Shown here: positions 56,769-64,000 of the stretch, piece after piece
Layout of the letters: each line of letters begins with the position of its first letter
How positions within the stretch are numbered: position 1 is the first letter of the stretch
Assembly: GCA_022457155.1 (NCBI GenBank)
Contig: JAJGOT010000033.1
Span: forward strand, 2,025,001-2,089,000
Direction of reading: 5' to 3'
Source of the DNA: Cladopsammia gracilis
Lineage: Eukaryota > Cnidaria > Anthozoa > Scleractinia > Dendrophylliidae
DNA: 64,000 bases
Notes under the pieces: model-generated
The model's input: the letters and a program-made list of their open reading frames with translations, nothing else
Told to the model about the DNA's origin: nothing
Database searches by the model: none
Program-made: the position numbers and the translations under genes

Positions 56769-57166
56769 CTATACAAAAAGCTTAGCCCTGAGGGAATCTG
56801 ACTGTTTGTTTAGGGATGGTTTGTGCTCTCTAATCAGGAGCATTTCATACAATAGGCAGTCAAATTTAGTTTGGCACTTTTTCAAGACACTAAAGTTCTT
56901 TGTAATGTCTTTAGGTGTTAAATCGTGCGTCGTGCGGTAGTGTTTGCCTATACTAGACGAAGTGCCTTTGTGTTCTTCAATCCTTTCATGTAGGTTTCTA
57001 TAGGTAAAACCTATATAATTCTCATCACAAGAGTCACATTTAAACTTATATACTACATGTTGCTGATTGACGAGGGGTGGTTTCTTTTCTCTCACTTTAA
57101 GGTCTTCATCGATCTTTTTGCTGACGAATACAGGCTGAACAGAGTGCCCTATTTTGGAGCTAAGTT
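56769..57166 (-). pseudogene. Penelope-like element, GIY-YIG C-terminal fragment (left arm)
   Basis: Frame: L-T-E-L-S-S-K-I-G-H-S-V-Q-P-V-F-V-S-K-K-I, K-P-P-L-V-N-Q-Q-H-V-V-Y-K-F-K-C-D-S-C-D, then Y-I-G-F-T-Y-R-N-L-H-E-R-I-E-E-H-K, S-S-S-I-G-K-H and F-S-V-L-K-K-C. C..C followed by YIG, R and H is the Penelope-type GIY-YIG endonuclease signature. The frame is open to its natural stop at 56771-56769, but the reverse transcriptase is missing. Confidence 0.85.
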
Positions 57167-57176
57167 CAGTTAAGTT

Positions 57177-57545
57177 CAGCCTGTATTCGTCAGCAAAAAG
57201 ATCGATGAAGACCTTAAAGTGAGAGAAAAGAAACCACCCCTCGTCAATCAGCAACATGTAGTATATAAGTTTAAATGTGACTCTTGTGATGAGAGTTATA
57301 TAGGTTTTACCTATAGACACCTACATGAAAGGATTGAAGAACACAAAGGCACTTCATCTAGTATAGGCAAACACTATCGCACGACGCACGATTTAACACC
57401 TAAAGACATTACAAAGAACTTTAGTGTCTTGAAAAAGTGCCAAACTGAATTTGACTGCCTATTGTATGAAATGCTCCTGATTAGAGAGCACAAACCATCC
57501 CTAAACAAACAGTCAGATTCCCTTAGGGCTAAGCTTTTTGTATAG
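57177..57545 (+). pseudogene. Penelope-like element, GIY-YIG C-terminal fragment (right arm)
   Basis: Mirror copy starting at Q-P-V-F-V-S-K-K; differs from the left arm by only a few residues (D-E-S-Y and R-H-L instead of D-E-N-Y and R-N-L; Q-T-E-F instead of Q-T-K-F). TAG stop at 57543-57545. Confidence 0.85.
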
Positions 57546-57744
57546 AGTATGCAGATTTCCTTTCGCTTGTAAACGCGTCCTTTTTCTATCTTTCGCTTTC
57601 GCTTGATGATGGTGTCAGTACGACACCGAAACGTCGCGCTTATAATATTTTTATTATTGAAGTGACAACAATTTTCTACTGTGCGATGATGTCAAGCCAG
57701 CGATGTATCAGCTTTCCTTGACAAAAAGCGGGTGGTTTTATTAG

Positions 57745-57750
57745 TATAAA
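57745..57750 (+). promoter_or_regulatory. TATA-like box of plus exon 1 C
   Basis: TATAAA about 175 nt upstream of the ATG, in the conserved block (tcaagccagcgatgtatcag ... cttgacaaaa ... gtataaacag). The equivalent site of copy D at about 61555-61565 has lost the TATAAA. Confidence 0.45.
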
Positions 57751-57921
57751 CAGAAACTAGATCATTGAAATTTGGCCATCCATTTAATTGCTGGATATGG
57801 CATTCTATTGAATAAATTAAGGTCAAAATATATTCACGCGTATTGTGAAGATTCTTATGTGTCCTTGCCGACATTTTTACATTTGAGGAAGTTTGTATCC
57901 AGTTGCTCGTCTCGCTGCAGA

Positions 57922-57979
57922 ATGAAGACAGCAAAACTTGTGACACTTTTCATTATCTGCAGTTGGGTCTTTTCCGGAG
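57922..57979 (+). CDS. Ly6-like signal-peptide exon 1 (plus copy C)
   Basis: ATG then MKTAKLVTLFIICSWVFSG plus one G and a GTATGA donor at 57980. All features of a functional first exon, with a conserved upstream region. No matching exon 2 until 63469/63831, so it is either an alternative first exon or a separate unit that lost its exon 2. Confidence 0.72.
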
Positions 57980-58999
57980 GTATGACTTTTTAAATACAAT
58001 TGAAAAAAAATAATCAATGACATCAACAGCTGTATTTAGCTACACGACAAAAGCATTTTACCGGCTGGATAAAACTTTCCATGCTCGAAATTAGTTTTGG
58101 ATATTTCAGACGAGTTTTCAGTCTTCCTAGTGTAATAATCAGCCGTGGATCTTTGTAATACTTGGCCGTTATTTCTTGTTACAGTTACTCAGTCTGCAGA
58201 AAATAGTTTGGACCCACTTTACACCAGTTATAATCAGTAGAATTCAGAGATGAAATTATTATATTCGTTTTATCAGAAAGCAGGTATTAAAAAGGGTAAA
58301 GACCTGGCGGAGATGCATATCACATAACAAGAATTCGGCTAATAATATAAGGCACAATTAATGAGTTACGCCGCGAGCTGGAGAATTCATTTATTAATGC
58401 ATGATATGAACTAACAATGTCTCGATACTCCAAAGAAGAACGTTAGTTTATTTAAAAAAGGCTAGTTCTCAGTTTTTGATGTTATGGCTTTTCCTCTCCT
58501 CAATTTTGTACAAAAAAGGCAAAGTTTTACTTTAGTCGTATTTAATCAACAAAAATTCCGAAAGCCAGAAAAGTGACGGATGACAAATTATCCGCCTTCT
58601 GTTTGCAGGTTTACATTTAATTCTCTCCATGCAGCGGGCCATCATATTCTTCATTTTCAAATAAAAGTTCTGCAATAACATCTAGAACACTTTTTTGTTA
58701 ATTTTTTGTGCAAAATTTCACAAGTAGGAAAATATTCCAACATAAGTATTTTGAAATATATAATTGTTTTTGAATAATTTACCCCGTAACATGATTTTAT
58801 GTTACTTGTATTTGAAACGTAAATTCTAGAACCTGAAAGGACAACAAAATATAACGATCGATTTTTGTTACCATGAACTTCGGAATATTTTTGAGATTTT
58901 CCAAAGGTAACTCCTGATGATAATTAGCCGTTAGTCGAAACAGGCATTAAGCTACCGCTAGTCCTTCGAAGGGCAGTTGTTTACGATATCTACGATTCA

Positions 59000-60575
59000 C
59001 TTTTTACTCATGCGCGAAGCGGCATGAGGTAAGGTTTCGGCTCCGTTTTTCTTGTTATTATTTTTATTTTTTGTGTCACGATTTTGCATGCAAATTTATG
59101 CACGCATATATTTTAAATTGTGCACTTCCGGTTCATGTCTTTGCCATTTACACTTCCTGTTTAGTGACTTCCGGCTATTCTCACTGAAGTATCACGACAG
59201 CATCTCCTACAACCCTACATACATTACTATGTTCACGTTTGGTATATATGAGACTCAGAAGAATCACTGGCTTCATTGTGGTACAGCCTTCATTTCCAAA
59301 ACATTCAATAATAAACAGCGTGGTTTGCAGGAACGATGACTGAATGAAAGGAGTAACTCTTCTGCATGTCAGACATCTTCTTATCATGTTTAAAATATAT
59401 CATAATACTTTCTTTCGTATGCGCATGAGTAAAGGCTGCTTGGAGCCTCTTGTTTTGTAAATAATTTAAGCCTTTTGATCTGTCGGCGTTAAAAAAAAAA
59501 ACGCCACGTTTAGGACGAAACCTCAGTCATTCAGTTGCAAAGAAACGGTCACCTGTCAAGAGGGATCGTATTAACTTTAATCTACGCCCATTCAGCGCTT
59601 CTTGTAGATAAAAAATGGTACTTTAAATCGAGGTCTGCACAGCTGTAACGTTTGTTGCAACTTAACCGATCACACAGGAATTCAGGCTATTGAATCATAT
59701 AGATGATTCATGTCATGATTCAATAGTCCTATTTGAATCTTATTATGGTTTGATCTGTACCCAAATAATCATAATATGATTCCATTTCTCTCTGCATCAT
59801 CACCATGATGTAAAGAGGTGTGTTAAAATCGTTTCTGGAATCATAACTATGATTTATTGTTATATGAATCATAGTTACGATGTCAACTGGGGTGTCAAGA
59901 TCATGTCTGGAATCATAACATGATTAACAGTAATATGAATCATAGTTATGATGCCAATTGGTATGTTAAAATCATGTCTGGAATCATAACCATGATTGAT
60001 AGTTATATGAATCATAGTTATGATGCCAAGTGGTTTGTTAAAATCATGTCCGGAATCATAACCATGATTTTTACAGCAATAAGAATCATGGTTATGATGC
60101 CTTCTGGCCTGTTAAAATCATGCCGTGCGAGTGCCGCTGAAGAGATAACTCACCCCAAGATACCTTGCAGACCGTGTCCAACCTACTCCGTTTATTCACT
60201 GACACATCACATTTTAAACAGATAATGTTTGAAGTGACAAAAATTTTCTGCCGCTCAAAGGGATCGATAATATAACCCAAGAAACCTCGCGGACCGTGAC
60301 CAGCCTACTCCGTTAAGGACTGGGTCTGCACCTACGCGGCATGACTTTTTTCTGGTTATTGCGTGACAACGAAAGCGTGACATTTGGATCATGACGTGAC
60401 CTGGACACGCCTTCCAGTTAGTTTCGTGTATGACTTTACACACTTAAAAATATTCAAACGTTACTTTGTAAGTCAGAGAGTTGCGTGACTCTTTTCGTGA
60501 CAACTTCTTATAGAAATTAGCCTTTGAAATTTGGCCAAGTTTCATATCAATATGTTACATACCTTATTACATGAA
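59000..60575 (+). repeat. Duplicated blocks P, Q and R (copy 2)
   Basis: P (59000-59460), Q (59490-59660) and R (60125-60575) repeat 52260-52700 and 55590-56560. Q and R are separated here by the satellite at 59826-60122. Confidence 0.85.
59826..60122. repeat. Minisatellite, about 72-bp units, four copies
   Basis: Each unit contains ctggaatcataaccatgatt and atgaatcatagttatgatgc followed by gttaaaatcatg. The two halves of a unit are themselves partly complementary, so each unit is a small hairpin. Repetitive peptides read through it are not a gene. Confidence 0.85.
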
Positions 60576-60579
60576 ATTT

Positions 60580-61500
60580 TGGCGACACGTTAATTTAGCG
60601 ATTTTGAAAAATCCATATTTTTTGTAGTGGCACTTTAATTTAGCGATTTTTTGTAAATTTTGGAACATAAGTCACTTAGTTTTCGCGATTTCACGAACTG
60701 AAACTTAGGAAAATTTATTCAAAACTTTTACGACGATAATCGACCGTCAAACAGCATGATTGTGTGAAACTGACCAGATGGCGGAATTTCATGTTGTACT
60801 CACTTTAATTTAGCGACGATTTAAATTTAACGACGCTTAATTTTGGTGCATTTTTAGTTTACGGTTTGCTATGAAGTATTTGGATGGTGTGAGCAGTTAG
60901 GGGCCTGTTTACATGGAGAGACCCTAGCCGGGCTACCCTGTTTTATACATCTTCTATCGGCGGTGAATTTTTGCACCCGAAGTTTCAGCTGGCTGTTCTG
61001 TTCAGTTCAACTTCACGAAATAAAAATTCATGAAAGGCAAACAACCGAAAAAAGTGAAATTAATTGGGATTCCTATCACGCTTATATTTCTTCCTTCGCT
61101 GTCCAGTGGATGTTCGCCTTTTATTAAACAATCGCTATGTATTCGTCTCGGTAAATCTTCATGTTCGTTTAAACACGTTTTAGCGGGTTTCCGCCCTAAA
61201 GGTATCGTAGAATTCATCGCGAGAGTGTCAAACACTTTCGCAGTGTCTTGAGTTTCCTTACGCATATTGGAACATGAAAATGTTAGATGCAACAGAGAAA
61301 ACACAACTCGCACTTTGTCATGTCGCCTCGCATCGACAAACAACAGGTTAAAATGAACAAGCCCATTCCCGTCCCCAGAGTTGCGCAATAGTGCACATTT
61401 GTGCACTACCAAACTGCATTTTTATACTTGGCCGCTACGCCCAAGTAATTACATGGCAACGAGTAGATTGAAACAGATATATATTGGAATGAATAACATG
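60580..61500. other. Upstream of plus exon 1 D, no gene recognised
   Basis: AT-rich with several tttagcgattt-type short repeats near 60590-60840. A weak inverted similarity (about 61045-61140 versus the antisense frame at 61002-61412) has no family signature. Confidence 0.4.
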
Positions 61501-61742
61501 CCATGCGCGATGATATCAAGCCAGCGATTTATCGGTTTTCTTATATCTATTAGCATCATAATAACAGAAACTACGCACATCCTTGTAAATTGGCCATTAG
61601 TGTACATATTAAATTGGATATGGCATGCTATTGAATAATTAAAGACAAAAAATATATTCACGCGCGTACTATGAAGATTCTAACGTGTCCTTGCCAGTAT
61701 TTTTACATTTGAAGAGAGTTTGTATTCAGTTGCAGAATCATG

Positions 61743-61800
61743 ATGAAGACAGCGAAACTTGTAACACTTTTCATTTTCTGCAGTTGGGTCTTTTCCGGAG
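61743..61800 (+). CDS. Ly6-like signal-peptide exon 1 (plus copy D)
   Basis: Two tandem ATGs (61740 and 61743); the second aligns with the other copies. It encodes MKTAKLVTLFIFCSWVFSG plus one G, then a GTATGA donor at 61801. Nearest phase-compatible exon 2 is 63831 (intron about 2.0 kb), the most likely pairing; the broken exon at 63469 lies between. The upstream TATA-like box seen in copies A-C is degraded here. Confidence 0.78.
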
Positions 61801-62324
61801 GTATGACTGTTTTTATACAACTGAATCGAAAACACAATCAATAGCCCATGCACAACAAAAGCATACCAGCTGGCTAAAATTGTTCAGGCTTGAAATCAGT
61901 TTTCAGACGAGTTTTCCTTCTTCCTACTACTCATTTATACAATGCAAATACTAGATATCTCTAATATAATTAATAATCAGCCGTGGTTCTTTATAATACT
62001 TAGCCGATATTTCTTGTTACAGTTACTCAGTCTGCAGAAAATAGTTTGGATCCACTTTACACCATCATGAGATTTCAAAGATGAAATTATCGTATTGGTT
62101 TTGTCGGAAAATAGGTATTGAAGAAGGTACAGACCTGGCGGAGAAAAAACATATTACAGCCATGCTCCGTCACGCGTGACCAGTATTTTTGAAAATTTGA
62201 ATGGAGTTTTGTTTACGCGTCGGTTTTGTAAATTCATTCCGAGATTCGGAATTCCCGTGAGAATTTTACCGCGTTTTCGGAAACAAAGAGCAACAAAAGA
62301 TCATTTTATTTAAAAAATGTTAGG

Positions 62325-62530
62325 TTTCAAAATTGCTAAGATCCCGGATGTTGCGTGACGTCATACGCGCATGTTTTGCGACGTCATACGCGCCCGCGAA
62401 CCAGCCCTGCGCAACTGACGGACGGACAGACGGATACACGGACGGACGAGTCCGCGAAACATTCCGCTAGTCATGACCATGAAAAATGATGGGCACAGGT
62501 TCTATGGGTATGGAGTTCCGCGACCGGGCC
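62325..62530 (+). repeat. Interspersed repeat shared with 34130-34450
   Basis: attgctaagatcccggatgt, two tgacgtcatacgcg-type motifs, cggacgga repeats and accatgaaaaatgatgggca match the copy upstream of minus gene 2. Confidence 0.7.
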
Positions 62531-63230
62531 TTCGGCGCCCGAGAGCTCCGCTATTATGGGATGCAAACAAAAAACATGTTCTCTCGCTCGCTTGTTCAAA
62601 AGATATGTTTTGTTTTGTGAGTAAGAGTGTCTTGGAAATAAATTTACGACCTGTAATCTCGAAATGCAACATTTTCGTTCCCGTAATATAATGGGACATT
62701 GACGCCATGTAAATCAGTGCGTGACGTAAACTCCAAGAGGCCATTTTGTTTAAAATGAGATCTTCTTGTCCCAGTGACAAACCTTTACCCTCCCTAGGAA
62801 AGTAGGAGTCCCACTTTTTGTTAATACATCCATGTGTCATGTGATCTGCTGACGTCTTATAACGCGGAAATTGCGTCATCATTCTCAATGGCCGCTATCT
62901 TGGATCCGCCGTCTAGGATTTCCATCATGTTAAAAAAGACGCCAAAATTGAGTAAAATTGCTAAAATGATTATAAATTGTGAAGAAGGTTAAGAAAGATT
63001 CCGTTAAAGTATTAATTTAAGCAGAAAATTCAACATTTTGTAAACATGCTTGTCAAAATATTGCTGCCATGGAAACGTCACATGTCATACCAAAATGTCC
63101 CACTTTGGTCCACTGTTTTAATTCGTTTCCGGAAATTTTCAAAATTTTTAAGTTTTCAAAATTCTCCTGAAAACTCTGGGATAAAGAGAAAATAGTTTCT
63201 ATTTTAGTTTAGCGTTAAAAATCGCTTCTT
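62531..63230. other. Intron of the terminal plus gene, nothing recognised
   Basis: No gene or bounded repeat. The antisense frame across 62502-62888 shows no family signature. Confidence 0.4.
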
Positions 63231-63468
63231 GAACCGATAACAGACTTACGGTTTCTAACCTTGAATTCACAAAGAAAATAATTTTGTATTTGCCATATCT
63301 GTCTGAAATACCCACAATGCACTTCTTTCTTGAGATAGTCAGGATATCTCTCCACAGTCTCACTGACCCCAATTTTTCCATTTCACGTGCAATTCACTAA
63401 ACTTCAAAGAGATCACTTATTCGATATGGGGTATTCCATTTCACTGATATCAGCCGTTTTCTCTTCAG

Positions 63469-63605
63469 GTGCAGCTCTGCCCTGTTACATTTTCGATCCG
63501 CAGAAGTCCTGGACGGACTGCATTGTTAATGAGCAGATTGTCCACCCGTCATGCCAGTAGTTTGCTATAATGCAGTCACATAGTTTGGAGATAAAAGCAG
63601 CTCTT
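63469..63605 (+). pseudogene. Broken Ly6-like exon 2
   Basis: After a good acceptor (ctcttcAG at 63467-63468) the frame reads G-A-A-L-P-C-Y-I-F-D-P-Q-K-S-W-T-D-C, like the intact plus-strand exons. The second CxxC cysteine is phenylalanine, a small deletion shifts the frame near V-N-E-Q, and TAG follows at 63558-63560; homology fades after cacatagtttggag. About 190 bp of its 5' flank (63240-63420) is duplicated at 63590-63770, in front of the intact exon, so the pair arose by local tandem duplication. Confidence 0.8.
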
Positions 63606-63830
63606 GAAACAAAAAAAGACGAACGATTTCCAACCTTGAATTCCCAAACAAAATGAATATTTGCGTGTTTGTCCAAAATAACCATAACGAATTTTCTTGA
63701 AAGGGCTTATTGAGACAGTAAGGATATTTCTCCGCAATCTAATTGACCTTCTTGTTACAACCACAGCAGTTTTATTTCATGTGGATACTAGTACAATATG
63801 AGATATTTATTTCAGCCGTTTTCTTTTCAG

Positions 63831-64000
63831 GTTCAGCTCTGTCATGTTACATTTGTGCGTCGCAGAATTCCTGGGCTGACTGTAATGATAATAAGAAGGT
63901 GCATGACTGTCCATCCAACATGCCAGTTTGCTATAATGCTCACATAGTCACAAACAACAATGGAAAGGAAATTCATAACTATAAAAAGGGCTGCGGGAGA
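63831..64000 (+). CDS. Ly6/uPAR-like three-finger protein, exon 2, cut by window end (plus gene D)
   Basis: Acceptor ttttcAG at 63829-63830; the open frame reads G-S-A-L-S-C-Y-I-C-A-S-Q-N-S-W-A-D-C and continues to K-G-C-G-R at the last base. Very close to 25415-25743: most residues identical, with changes around N-D-N-K-K-V-H-D-C. The first six cysteines are in place. The remaining part of the LU domain, GPI tail and stop lie outside the window. Candidate first exons in order of proximity: 61743, 57922, 53502. Confidence 0.82.

Larger units (their letters stand above)
56626..57650. mobile_element. Palindromic Penelope-like 3' end (young copy) with 13-bp target duplication
   Basis: ttattattgaagt is directly repeated at 56613-56625 and 57651-57663. 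Inside, 56661-57139 and 57174-57652 are inverted copies (about 479 bp each) with only a few differences. Each arm encodes the C-terminal GIY-YIG part of a Penelope-like protein running outward and ends in a hammerhead-like motif (ttgatgatggtgtc ... gacaccgaaacgtcgcg), where the core C3 is replaced by T. About 35 bp of extra sequence precede the left arm. Confidence 0.85.

Noticed and set aside
59920..60225. Repeat-containing protein
   Set aside because: The repeats in the peptide reflect the 72-bp minisatellite; no start context or conservation supports translation.
62400..62470. Possible hammerhead (gacgagtccgcgaaac)
   Set aside because: Resembles part of a hammerhead, but there is no CUGANGA core and no stem I partner; the related repeat at 34.2 kb does not conserve it.
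1780..64000. Venom-type three-finger toxins
   Set aside because: The cysteine pattern is the shared three-finger fold, but the GPI-type tails and gene structure point to membrane-anchored Ly6/uPAR-like proteins.

Overview
The window looks like AT-rich, repeat-laden animal DNA, most likely from an anthozoan cnidarian (probably a stony coral). This rests on the gene style (short signal-peptide exons joined by long introns to one cysteine-rich exon), on the repeat repertoire (GIY-YIG Penelope-like elements with hammerhead-type motifs, an RTE-like LINE, a tRNA-derived SINE, many TTAA- and TAA-flanked small DNA elements), and on the absence of bacterial gene organisation. The species assignment is inference.

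The only host genes I can support form a cluster of small GPI-anchored three-finger (Ly6/uPAR, LU-domain) proteins. Each has two coding exons: exon 1 (52-58 nt) encodes the signal peptide and ends in phase 1, and exon 2 (about 330-356 nt) encodes the whole 12-cysteine domain and GPI tail. Two subfamilies are interleaved on opposite strands. The minus-strand subfamily (signal peptides like M-N-G-I-N-F-L-T-L-T) has exon 2 at 1780-2114, 29766-30121 and 43341-43675, and exon 1 at 5032-5086, 33826-33877, 38147-38198 (no exon 2 of its own) and 45567-45618. The plus-strand subfamily (signal peptides like M-K-T-A-K-L) has exon 1 at 18103-18160, 53502-53559, 57922-57979 and 61743-61800, and exon 2 at 25415-25743, a broken copy at 63469, and 63831 running off the window end. 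Paralogous promoters, introns and UTRs are recognisable, so the cluster grew by segmental duplication. TATA-like boxes are kept in some copies and decayed in others.

Nearly everything else is mobile or repetitive DNA. 1-12.7 kb: small inverted-repeat elements, a 2.6 kb TIR-bounded composite carrying a SINE, and a TTAA element. 12.9-16.4 kb: a 3.5 kb element containing a four-copy array of about 450 bp units. 18-25.7 kb: the long intron of the first plus-strand gene, with a self-inverted defective DNA transposon (22650-24872). 26.7-32.9 kb: two dead LINE fragments and three TTAA elements. 35.5-38.0 kb: an RTE-like LINE with one internal stop, joined to a fragment carrying a consensus hammerhead ribozyme, both inside one long target-site duplication. 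38.5-41.4 kb: two large foldbacks, one with a THAP-like fragment. 47-51.9 kb: small elements and a palindromic Penelope 3' end. 52-64 kb: the tandemly duplicated plus-strand exon-1 units, with a second, younger palindromic Penelope insertion.

No CRISPR array, rRNA or intact tRNA gene was found. Exon structures are read from splice signals and paralogue comparison only; no transcript data were available.
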